Below, piece by piece: positions 1-6,283 of a stretch of 9,665 nucleotides of DNA. The notes under the pieces are model-generated. The model was not told the DNA's origin, ran no database searches, and worked only from the letters and a program-made list of their open reading frames with translations. Source of the stretch: Blautia sp. (lineage in GTDB: Bacteria; Bacillota; Clostridia; Lachnospirales; Lachnospiraceae); assembly GCA_017420455.1 (NCBI GenBank), contig JAFOJB010000506.1:1-9665 (forward strand), read 5' to 3'. The translations under genes and the position numbers were made by a program. Position 1 is the stretch's first letter, and each line of letters starts with the position of its first letter.

Positions 1-194
1 CCGGTGCCTGTGGGCGAAAATAATACATAGGGAACATGAAAATGCCGCAGCATATCGGAAACATTGTAGGCACAGCCTCCAAGGGACATATGCTGGCTTC
101 CTGCATGGACATCCTCTCCCGTCGTCGGAAGATGATCCATCAGATTGATCACAATATCGCAGACCGAAGAGCCGATCACCAGGACTTTTTTCAT
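1..194 (-). CDS. PfkB-family carbohydrate/nucleoside kinase, N-terminal fragment
   Basis: Sixty-four codons of a kinase that continues beyond the left edge. The protein begins MKKVLVIGSSVCDIVINLMD and carries the PfkB N-terminal signature LGGCAYNVSDMLRHF at about residues 39-53, then a segment reading VLFSPTGTG at the cut. This is the substrate-binding half of ribokinase-fold kinases, which phosphorylate sugars or nucleosides with ATP; the catalytic GAGD motif would lie outside the window. The start is set by a perfect AGGAGG (minus strand, bases 201-206) six bases before the ATG. It diverges from deoD, which makes a nucleoside or ribose substrate attractive, but that is inference. Specificity cannot be read from this fragment. 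No frameshift is seen in the visible part. Confidence 0.85.
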   Translation of the reverse strand, partial: MKKVLVIGSSVCDIVINLMDHLPTTGEDVHAGSQHMSLGGCAYNVSDMLRHFHVPYVLFSPTGT

Positions 195-250
195 ATCAGG
201 CCTCCTCTTATACGCAAGTATATACGACATACAATAAGAAAAGTGAACTT

Positions 251-259
251 ATCATACCA
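251..259 (-). promoter_or_regulatory. Candidate extended -10 promoter for the PfkB kinase
   Basis: The minus strand reads TGGTATGAT, an extended -10 element (TGn followed by TATGAT), 57 bases before the kinase start. The hexamer at 17-bp spacing is TTTTCG (274-279), a poor -35, as is common for extended -10 promoters. The same TGGTATGAT occurs in front of the GlpA-like operon at 3093-3101. For deoD, the plus strand offers TACAAT at 230-235 as a possible -10, but no convincing -35, so I do not list it separately. Confidence 0.45.
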
Positions 260-321
260 TATCACCAGAGAAACGAAAAGAGAGTTTCTGAAAACATTTT
301 TTTACAAGGAGGTAAACAATT

Positions 322-1035
322 ATGGGTAACAGCAACATTCCAACCCCTCATAACACAGCGGCGGCCGGAGATATCGCGAAAAAGGTCCTGATGCCGGGAG
401 ATCCCTTAAGGGCGAAATTCATCGCCGAGAAATATCTGGAAAACCCCAGACTCGTAAACACTGTCCGGAATATGTTCGCCTTCACCGGTACTTATAAAGG
501 CCGGGAGGTCACCGTCATGGGAGGCGGCATGGGAATGCCCTCCATCGGGATCTACAGCTATGAGCTCTTCCATTTCTACGATGTGGATCAGATCATCCGG
601 ATCGGTTCTGCAGGCTCTCTGCAGGACGATGTGAACGTAATGGACGTGGTCATCGGCATGGGCGCCTGCACGGATTCCAACTTTGCCAGCCAGTACTGCC
701 TGCCGGGAACCTACGCCCCCATCGCCAGTTATGAGCTGCTCGCCAGGGCAGTGGAAGCCGCAAAGAGCCTTGGGACTCCGGTTCACGTAGGCAACGTGGT
801 ATCCTCGGATGTATTCTACAGTGACAACCCCAATGTCTCGGAAGCGTGGAGAAAGATGGGCGTTCTGTGCTGCGAGATGGAGTGCGCGGCTCTCTATATG
901 AATGCTGCCAGGGCAAAGAAGCAGGCTCTCGGGATCCTGACCATCTCGGATCATATTTTCAAACACGAGGCGATCGACGCCGAAGCCCGTCAGACCAGTT
1001 TCCACAGGATGATGGAGATCGCGCTGGAGATCTGA
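322..1035 (+). CDS. deoD: Purine nucleoside phosphorylase, DeoD type
   Basis: Cytosolic enzyme that cleaves purine (deoxy)ribonucleosides with phosphate to the base and (deoxy)ribose-1-phosphate in nucleoside salvage. At 237 residues it is about the length of E. coli DeoD (239) and aligns throughout. By comparison with E. coli DeoD the following are conserved: the TPH near the start (H10), phosphate-site residues G26, R30, R49, R93 and S96 within MPGDPLR, VRNMF and RIGSAGS, the ribose-site EME at 185-187, and the catalytic pair D210 (SDH) and R223 (EARQTSF). The start is fixed by AAGGAGGT at 306-313. The protein ends at IALEI, a few residues earlier than E. coli DeoD, because the stop codon lies inside the first unit of a 21-bp tandem array. 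It diverges from a PfkB kinase. No terminator is evident on its own strand immediately downstream. Confidence 0.97.
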   Translation: MGNSNIPTPHNTAAAGDIAKKVLMPGDPLRAKFIAEKYLENPRLVNTVRNMFAFTGTYKGREVTVMGGGMGMPSIGIYSYELFHFYDVDQIIRIGSAGSLQDDVNVMDVVIGMGACTDSNFASQYCLPGTYAPIASYELLARAVEAAKSLGTPVHVGNVVSSDVFYSDNPNVSEAWRKMGVLCCEMECAALYMNAARAKKQALGILTISDHIFKHEAIDAEARQTSFHRMMEIALEI

Positions 1036-1214
1036 TGAGGCGTGCCGCGGATCTGAAGAAGCAGGCTGAAAATCCGGGAAGCTGACGGCAGATCTGAAGA
1101 AGCAGGCTGGAAATCCGGGGAAGCGGACTGCGGATCTGAAGAGGCAGGCTGGAAATCCGATGAGGCGTGCTGCCAGTCTGAAGAGGCCTGCTGCAGCTGC
1201 GATGAAGGAAGCGG
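1027..1214. repeat. Degenerate 21-bp tandem array over the deoD 3' end
   Basis: Nine consecutive units start at 1027, 1048, 1069, 1089, 1110, 1131, 1152, 1173 and 1194; all are 21 bp except the third, which is 20 bp. Units beginning 1048, 1089, 1131 and 1173 share the core ATCTGAAGARGCAGGCTG (the last is less exact). Alternating units share the core AAATCCGRKGAAGCG-CTG. This gives a 42-bp higher-order period, clearest from 1048 to 1172. Unit one contains the deoD stop codon (TGA 1033-1035). The deoD reading frame is closed by TGA at 1033, 1036 and 1054, then open to a TAA at 1279-1281. Read in that frame past the short unit, it gives an acidic, Cys-containing repeat around SEEAGWKS, with no ATG start at its head. 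I see no flanking inverted repeats or leader, so it is a minisatellite-like array and not a CRISPR. Confidence 0.8.
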
Positions 1215-1439
1215 CAGAGGAGCCGCGGGAGATTTTCTGTGCAGGACTGAAACGGACGAACGCTTCATGATGGACGGATAATCGGAAAAATAAAAACAGG
1301 GCTGTGAAAAAGGAAGGGAAAACTGCCTTTTTTCACAGCCCTGTAATGTTTCAAGATACCTTAGGATCGTTCCAGAAATAACTGTCCTGAATTGCTTGTC
1401 TTTTTGCCCGATAGTACACAGCAAAAATCGTTTACATAG
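1036..1439. other. Convergent intergenic region between deoD and the MATE gene
   Basis: This gap of about 400 bases has no gene I can support. Its first half is the 21-bp array. Bases 1286-1344 are the terminator for the leftward MATE gene. Bases 1215-1285 look like degenerate continuation of purine-rich sequence with no further clear unit. Bases 1345-1439 show nothing recognisable. A 144-codon open frame on the minus strand crosses the array, but its composition only mirrors the repeats. Confidence 0.6.
1286..1344 (-). terminator. Rho-independent terminator of the MATE gene
   Basis: An inverted repeat of about 18 bp (1296-1313 with 1326-1344, one bulged base, 12-base loop) reads ACAGGGCTGTGAAAAA on its outer arm. 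On the minus strand the stem is followed at once by the U-rich run TTTTTATTTTT (bases 1296 to 1286). That orientation fits termination of leftward transcripts from the MATE gene, which ends at 1440. On the plus strand the sequence after the stem is not T-rich, so efficient termination of deoD transcripts here is less likely. The arm sequence recurs at 7875-7984. Confidence 0.85.
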
Positions 1440-2816
1440 TTACGCTCCTTCGCCGGACGCGATCTTCTGGTTAAGGTCCTTCAGCTCCCGGAACAAAAGA
1501 ATGCTGCACAGGATAACAGACGCGATATCTGCACCGGGGAAGGAAAACATAACGCCCTTTACGCCCAGAAACAGCGGAAGGATAAACAGCAGCGGGATCA
1601 TAAAGAGGATCTGCCGGGAAAGAGAGATGAGGACAGAGCCTCTTGGCTTTCCCACCGCCTGGAAATATACGCTGGCCGTCATCTGCACGCCCAGGATAAA
1701 GATCAGGAAGGTCATGTTCCGTATGGCCATGACCGCGAATTCATTATATAACTCATTCTCCTGGCCGAAGATGGAAATGATCTGCTGCGGAAAGAGCTGC
1801 AGGCAGACCGTGCCAATGGCGCCGATCACAGAGGTAGTAAGGATAAGGGCTTTTACCAGATCCCGGACCCGGGTGTATTTTCTGGCGCCGTAATTGTAGC
1901 TGAATACCGGCTGCGAACCGGTGGTGATGCCCAGGATGATAGAGGTCATGATCTGGTTCACCTTCATGACAATACCGAAGACCGTCAGAGGGATTTCCGC
2001 CCCATATTTGGACAGAGCCCCGTATTTGACAGCCTGCCGGTTCAGGACGATCTGCATGAACAGCATGGCGATCTGGGTGATGAAGGAAGAAAGACCCAGC
2101 AGCAGGATATCCTTTACGATCACGGGCTCCAGTTTCACATTTTTCTTCTCAAAATGCAGGGTTTTCATCCTGGGCAGATACACAAAGCCCAGGATCATGG
2201 TGACAAACTGTCCCATGATGGTCGCGATGGCAGCGCCCTGTACGCCCATATTCAGCGGGAATACAAAAATGTAGTCAAAGACAATATTGATCACTGCGCC
2301 GATAAGCATGCTTCGCATGGTATAGGAAGGACTGCCGTCCGCACGGATCTCGTCATTCAGCATGATCCCGATGGAAACGAAGGGGATGCCGATGATGTAG
2401 ATCCTGGCGTAGTCTATGGCGTAGGGAAGGACCAGCTCCGTGGCGCCGAAGATCTTTAAAAGCGGAACCAGGAAAATCTGTCCGATGATCAGCAGAACAA
2501 TACCTGCGATGATGGCCAGGCAGAAACCGTTGCCCAGTGTACGGTCCGCCCTTTCCTGATCCTTTCGCCCAAGATTCAGCCCCACGTTGGCTGCCGTACC
2601 TACGGAGATCATCAGAGAGATGGCAAGACAGGTGGTAACAAAGGGAAAGGTAACATTGGTGGCTGCATTTCCCAGATAACCCACCCGCTGGCCGATGAAG
2701 ATCTGGTCGACCAGATTATAAATGGAGTTTACAAGCATGGAGATGACCGAAGGAAGCCCGAACTGCAGAAGCAGTCTGGGAATCGGTCTGGTACCGAGCA
2801 TGTTTTCTTTTGTCAT
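1440..2816 (-). CDS. MATE-family multidrug efflux transporter (MepA/NorM-like)
   Basis: A 458-residue inner-membrane protein with twelve probable hydrophobic helices in two similar halves, the usual size for MATE proteins. These antiporters expel cationic drugs or metabolites using a Na+ or H+ gradient. Family features seen: MLGTRPIPRLLLQFGLPSVI near the N-terminus, VDQIFIGQ (36-43), RADGSPSYTM (158-167), the repeat-half GSQPVFSYNYGA (300-311), QAVGKPRGSVLISLSRQ (386-402) and the late FPGADIAS (427-433). The pattern is closer to the MepA-type branch of Gram-positive bacteria. Substrate cannot be deduced. The ribosome site is a modest AAGGAAAG just before the ATG. No MarR- or TetR-type regulator sits beside it, so control would have to act through its own promoter and leader. 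It appears monocistronic with a strong terminator. Confidence 0.93.
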   Translation of the reverse strand: MTKENMLGTRPIPRLLLQFGLPSVISMLVNSIYNLVDQIFIGQRVGYLGNAATNVTFPFVTTCLAISLMISVGTAANVGLNLGRKDQERADRTLGNGFCLAIIAGIVLLIIGQIFLVPLLKIFGATELVLPYAIDYARIYIIGIPFVSIGIMLNDEIRADGSPSYTMRSMLIGAVINIVFDYIFVFPLNMGVQGAAIATIMGQFVTMILGFVYLPRMKTLHFEKKNVKLEPVIVKDILLLGLSSFITQIAMLFMQIVLNRQAVKYGALSKYGAEIPLTVFGIVMKVNQIMTSIILGITTGSQPVFSYNYGARKYTRVRDLVKALILTTSVIGAIGTVCLQLFPQQIISIFGQENELYNEFAVMAIRNMTFLIFILGVQMTASVYFQAVGKPRGSVLISLSRQILFMIPLLFILPLFLGVKGVMFSFPGADIASVILCSILLFRELKDLNQKIASGEGA

Positions 2817-2950
2817 TTTGTCTCTTTCCTTTCTGTCCGGTTGACGATTCCTTCTCTGATGGTGTGTGGTTTTTCAGGATCGGATCCGGCATGAATGTCA
2901 GCAGCTTTTCCCTTTTTCCGGGATACAAGTTCCGGAATCAGCTACCTATT

Positions 2951-2979
2951 AATCTATCTCAGCATGTCATATCTGTCAA
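2951..2979 (-). promoter_or_regulatory. Sigma-A-type promoter for the MATE gene
   Basis: The minus strand carries a perfect TTGACA (bases 2979-2974), a 17-base spacer and TAGATT (2956-2951) as -10, four of six matches to consensus. Transcription would start near 2944 and leave a leader of about 128 bases before the MATE start at 2816. Confidence 0.65.
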
Positions 2980-3013
2980 GAGTCAGGTCAGGATCTGTGC
3001 AGGCGTAAGAAAC

Positions 3014-3050
3014 GTTACAGTTCACGGTCTCACCGGCTGGGGACTGTAAC
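3014..3050. repeat. Imperfect palindrome with GTTACAGT / ACTGTAAC arms
   Basis: GTTACAGT at 3014-3021 is the exact reverse complement of ACTGTAAC at 3043-3050. Between them lies a smaller CGGT/ACCG pair, so the element can fold into a two-tier hairpin. It lies upstream of both divergent promoters and no T-run follows on either strand, so it is not a normal terminator. It could be an operator or a member of a dispersed extragenic palindromic repeat family; the sequence alone does not decide. Confidence 0.5.
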
Positions 3051-3072
3051 TAAGAAACTATGCATAAAATTC

Positions 3073-3101
3073 TTTTCAGGAAATCCCGGATTTGGTATGA
3101 T
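3073..3101 (+). promoter_or_regulatory. Extended -10 promoter of the GlpA-like operon
   Basis: TTTTCA (3073-3078) as a -35 element, a 17-base spacer ending in TGG, and TATGAT (3096-3101) as -10, making an extended -10 TGGTATGAT. Transcription would begin about 7 bases later, leaving a leader of about 35 bases that ends in the GAGGA ribosome site at 3131-3135. Confidence 0.6.
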
Positions 3102-3143
3102 GAATGCAGGAAACACAGAAGGCATTTTATGAGGATTTGAAAT

Positions 3144-4793
3144 ATGGGAGTTCAGGAAGCATCACAGAACAAAGAGCAGCTGTCCCTGGAGAGGTTCGAT
3201 GTGCTGGTCATCGGCGGAGGGGTGGTGGGAAGCGCCATTGCCAGGGAGCTGTGCCGTTACCGTCTTCGCCTTGGTGTGCTGGAGAAAAATCCGGATGTCT
3301 GTATGGAGACCAGCGGACGGAACACCGGTGTCTGTCATGGCGGCTTTGCCTATGATACCGGCTCTTTAAAGGCGAAACTCTGCGTAGAAGGAAACCGGAT
3401 GATGGACAGTCTCTCGAAAGAGCTGGATTTTCCCTTCCGGCGCTGCGGGAAGGTACTGGTGGGAAATACCAGGGAGGATTATGAGCGGCTTCTGGAGGTC
3501 ATTGCCCAGGGAGAGAAAAACGGCGCGTCAAATATGCGGATGATCGATGAGGAAGAGCTTCACCGGCTGATTCCCGGCGTCATCGGAAAGTTTGCCATGC
3601 TCTCCGGGAACAGCGGGATTCTGGACCCTTTTCAGATGACCATCGCTCTGGCGGAAAACGCGGTGCAGAACGGGGCCAGGTATTTTCTGGAACGCGAGGT
3701 GACCGGGATCCGGCAGACGGAGGAGGGTTATCTTGTAGAAACCTCCCGGGAAACCTTCCGGACACGCTGGGTGATCAACAGCGCGGGGCTGAACTGCGCG
3801 AAGATCTCCGAAATGCTGGGCATCAGGGGACATCGTGTCATCGGCTCCAAGGATGATTATATTCTGCTGGATAACCGGCTGGGAAAGGATCTTCCCATGC
3901 CGATCTATACGGTACCTTCCAATACCTACATGGGAATTCATGTGACCATAACCACGGATGGGAATGTGCTTCTGGGACCAACGGCTCAGGATACGGAAAA
4001 TCTTTCCTGGTACGGTGTGGAGCAGAAGAATCTGGATTTTCTGTATAAGGCGGCCATGGATCTGTGGCCGAACTTCACCAGAGCAGATTATATACGGACC
4101 TATTCGGGCATTCTTCCGAAATGGATCGACGGGAATGGGAAGATCCAGGATTTCTGCATTGAGATCCGGGATGATATTGCTCCCAGGGCAGTAAATCTTG
4201 TGGGAATCGAATCTCCGGGACTCACGGCCTCTGTGGCCATCGCCCGGCATGTGATCCGTATGATGCAGGAACGGGAGAGATTTCCTGGAAATGAGTCTTT
4301 CGATCCGGTACGTCATGGAATCGTCCGTTTCGCGGAACAGGAGCCCCAGGTTCAGGCAGGACTGATCGAAGAAAACCCGGATTACGGGCAGTTGGTCTGC
4401 CGCTGCCAGAAGGTGACCAGGGCAGAGCTTCTGCAGGCGGTCCATAACCCGCTGGGAGTTCGTACGCTGACAGGACTGAAGGTCCGTACCCGGGCCATGA
4501 TGGGCCGGTGCCAGGGCGGATACTGTCAGATGCGCCTGACACAGATGCTGGAGGAGGAGCTGAAGATTCCGGAAAAGGAAATCCTCTATTCCCGCCCCGG
4601 TTCTCCTCTCTTTTTCGGAAAGGTCCGGGAAATTGCAGATACCGGGAATAATGGAACTGAGAAGGCAGAAGCCGGGAATGCACAGAACGGGAATACAGAG
4701 TCTGAAAGAGGAAAAGGTATGGATATCGGGAGAATGCCCGGAGACAAACGGAATTCCATGGAGCCGGTACCGGGAGAGGAGGCACATTCATGA
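3144..4793 (+). CDS. GlpA-like FAD-dependent dehydrogenase with C-terminal BFD [2Fe-2S] domain
   Basis: A 549-residue flavoprotein of the D-amino-acid-oxidase (DAO) superfamily. The FAD Rossmann motif is VIGGGVVGSAIARE (22-35), and SGRNTGVCHGGFAY followed by GSLKAKLCVEGN (57-84) corresponds to the segment after it in GlpA and LhgO. Residues about 415-485 match the BFD-like domain of E. coli GlpA, with cysteines C419, C421, C456 and C461 in the CxC...CxxxxC pattern that would hold a [2Fe-2S] cluster. Expected role: oxidise a hydroxy compound such as glycerol-3-phosphate and pass electrons to the partner subunits encoded next. The first segment differs from the usual clostridial GlpA wording and also resembles L-2-hydroxyglutarate oxidase, so the substrate is open. 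Residues about 497-549 are a hydrophilic tail rich in N, G, E and K, beyond the normal domain end. The ribosome site is GAGGA, 8 bases before the ATG. Its stop overlaps the next start. Confidence 0.88.
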   Translation: MGVQEASQNKEQLSLERFDVLVIGGGVVGSAIARELCRYRLRLGVLEKNPDVCMETSGRNTGVCHGGFAYDTGSLKAKLCVEGNRMMDSLSKELDFPFRRCGKVLVGNTREDYERLLEVIAQGEKNGASNMRMIDEEELHRLIPGVIGKFAMLSGNSGILDPFQMTIALAENAVQNGARYFLEREVTGIRQTEEGYLVETSRETFRTRWVINSAGLNCAKISEMLGIRGHRVIGSKDDYILLDNRLGKDLPMPIYTVPSNTYMGIHVTITTDGNVLLGPTAQDTENLSWYGVEQKNLDFLYKAAMDLWPNFTRADYIRTYSGILPKWIDGNGKIQDFCIEIRDDIAPRAVNLVGIESPGLTASVAIARHVIRMMQERERFPGNESFDPVRHGIVRFAEQEPQVQAGLIEENPDYGQLVCRCQKVTRAELLQAVHNPLGVRTLTGLKVRTRAMMGRCQGGYCQMRLTQMLEEELKIPEKEILYSRPGSPLFFGKVREIADTGNNGTEKAEAGNAQNGNTESERGKGMDIGRMPGDKRNSMEPVPGEEAHS

Positions 4794-6283
4794 ACGAAAA
4801 GAATATGCAGAATGTACGGAATGTGGATGTGCTGATCGTGGGCGGCGGTCCGGCAGGACTGGCGGCGGCTCTCCGGCTCTGGGAAAAGGGAATCCGAAAT
4901 ATCCTGCTGGTGGAAAGAGAAAAACGTCTGGGAGGGATTCTGCGGCAATGTATTCATGACGGCTTCGGGCTTGCCAGATTCGGGGAAAGCCTCAGCGGTC
5001 CGGAATATGCAGGAAGGTTTACAGAGAAGCTGGAGGAGTACGGTATCCCCTTTCTCACGGATGCGGCGGTGTACCAGATCACTCCGGAGAAGATCGTCAC
5101 CGTGGTGACGAAAAAAGGCCTTCTTACATTTCAGACGAAGGCTGTGATCCTGGCGATGGGCTGCCGGGAGAGGACCCAGGGAGCCCTGGCCATTCCCGGG
5201 GAACGACCTGCCGGCGTGTTTACAGCCGGGACCGCACAGGCCTATATGAATCTTTATAACCGGATGCCGGCCAGGGAAGTAGTCATCCTGGGCTCCGGGG
5301 ATATCGGCCTGATCATGGCAAGAAGACTGACCCTGGAAGGCGCGCATGTACATGCGGTCTTTGAAATACAGCCATATCCCAGCGGGCTTGCGCGGAATCT
5401 GCAGCAGTGCCTCAGGGATTACGGGATTCCTCTGTACCTTTCCCATACCGTGACAGAGATCCACGGCAGCAGCCGTCTGGAGGGGGTGACGGTGTCCGAG
5501 GTTGATGAACACCTGCGTCCGGTCCCGGGTACGGAACAATATATCGCCTGTGACACCCTGATCCTTTCGGCAGGACTTATTCCGGAAAACGAGCTTTCTC
5601 TGGAAGCAGGGGTTATACTGGATCCCCGGACAAAAGGCGCCGTTGTAGATGAACATCTGCAGACCTCGGTCCCGGGAATCTATGCAGCCGGAAATGTGCT
5701 CCATGTCCATGATCTGGCAGATTATGTATCGGAGGAGGCAGAGCTGCTGGCCGATGCAGTTGTTTCGGGTCTTCAGGAGAATGATGCACAGGAAGAGAAA
5801 ATACCCATCCGCGCCGGGGAAGGAATCCATCACACGGTTCCGCAGAAAACCGGCGGACGGGAGCCGTTCCTCCTTTCCTTCCGCGTGACGCGTCCCATGC
5901 AGGATGTAGAGATTGTGGTGAGATTGGCGGACCAGGTGCTCCTCAGGAAGCGCAGAAAAAGAGTTGTCCCCGCAGAAATGCTGCGCTTTCCGATACAGCC
6001 GTTTTTGAATGCCGTACAGAAGAGTGGGGAAGCAGAAGTGGAAAGCCCTTCTGAGTACAGGAACAGGGCAGCACAGGAAAGTCCTTCCGGGTACAGAAAC
6101 AGGGCAGCACAGGAAAGTCCTTCCAGGCACAGAAACAGGGCAGCACAGGAAAGCATACCAGAGAACAGGAACAGAACAGAAGACGGGATGTGCGAAGAGA
6201 ACTCAGACAGACCTGCACAGGAGATCGTTGTGGAGATACGGAAAATCATGCCGGATGAAGGCTTTGGAAAGGAAGTGGAATGA
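4790..6283 (+). CDS. FAD/NAD(P)-dependent oxidoreductase, partner subunit of the GlpA-like protein
   Basis: A 497-residue two-dinucleotide-fold flavoprotein. FAD site VDVLIVGGGPAGLAAALRL (12-30); central MGCRERT (123-129); NAD(P) fold VVILGSGDIGLIMARRL (164-180); second FAD contact VPGIYAAGNVLHVHDLADYV (294-313). In Firmicutes this family is encoded between a GlpA-type dehydrogenase and a DUF1667 protein, and presumably moves electrons between the flavin/iron-sulfur subunit and NAD(P) or another carrier. The start overlaps the upstream stop (ATGA) and has the ribosome site GAGAGGAGG at 4774-4782, so translational coupling is likely. The protein is longer than I expect for the family (roughly 410-420 residues). 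The excess is a hydrophilic stretch at about 411-476 with three 12-residue repeats, after which a strand-like EIVVEIRK (478-485) resumes and may be the normal C-terminus. Confidence 0.88.
   Translation: MNEKNMQNVRNVDVLIVGGGPAGLAAALRLWEKGIRNILLVEREKRLGGILRQCIHDGFGLARFGESLSGPEYAGRFTEKLEEYGIPFLTDAAVYQITPEKIVTVVTKKGLLTFQTKAVILAMGCRERTQGALAIPGERPAGVFTAGTAQAYMNLYNRMPAREVVILGSGDIGLIMARRLTLEGAHVHAVFEIQPYPSGLARNLQQCLRDYGIPLYLSHTVTEIHGSSRLEGVTVSEVDEHLRPVPGTEQYIACDTLILSAGLIPENELSLEAGVILDPRTKGAVVDEHLQTSVPGIYAAGNVLHVHDLADYVSEEAELLADAVVSGLQENDAQEEKIPIRAGEGIHHTVPQKTGGREPFLLSFRVTRPMQDVEIVVRLADQVLLRKRRKRVVPAEMLRFPIQPFLNAVQKSGEAEVESPSEYRNRAAQESPSGYRNRAAQESPSRHRNRAAQESIPENRNRTEDGMCEENSDRPAQEIVVEIRKIMPDEGFGKEVE
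6044..6180 (+). repeat. 36-bp tandem repeat encoding SPSxxRNRAAQE
   Basis: Three in-frame 36-bp units (6044-6079, 6080-6115, 6116-6151) encode SPSEYRNRAAQE, SPSGYRNRAAQE and SPSRHRNRAAQE, followed by a decayed partial unit (SIPENRNRTED). The nucleotide core AACAGGGCAGCACAGGAAAG is identical in all three units, which indicates recent duplication. The peptide is polar and probably disordered. Length variation in steps of 12 residues would keep the reading frame. Confidence 0.92.

Larger units (their letters stand above)
2817..3143. other. Divergent intergenic region between the MATE gene and the GlpA-like operon
   Basis: The region of 327 bases holds a leftward promoter (2951-2979), an 8-bp-armed inverted repeat (3014-3050) and a rightward promoter (3073-3101). 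The leftward promoter gives the MATE transcript an untranslated leader of about 128 bases; it contains TTCCGGAA at 2930-2937 and a second TTCCGG nearby, but I recognise no riboswitch or attenuator. Short open frames here have no convincing ribosome site or family resemblance. Confidence 0.6.

Noticed and set aside
36..329. A 97-codon plus-strand frame ahead of deoD
   Set aside because: It is antisense to the PfkB kinase, spans the divergent promoter region and overlaps the deoD start.
1027..1214. CRISPR array
   Set aside because: The units are contiguous and degenerate with no unique spacers and no cas genes, so this is a tandem repeat.
990..1424. A 144-codon minus-strand frame with QxASSD repeats
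   Set aside because: Its repeats are the translated complement of the 21-bp array, it overlaps the deoD end and the MATE terminator, and no family is recognised.
3528..4787. A 419-codon minus-strand frame opposite the GlpA-like gene
   Set aside because: It is the antisense of a strongly matched family protein and shows no domain or plausible operon context.
4586..6130. A 514-codon open frame on the minus strand opposite the redox operon
   Set aside because: Its composition (Arg, Ser, Pro, Phe, Cys, His rich, with repeats mirroring the sense-strand arrays) is that of an antisense shadow of a high-GC gene. It has no recognisable domain and lies opposite two clear flavoproteins.
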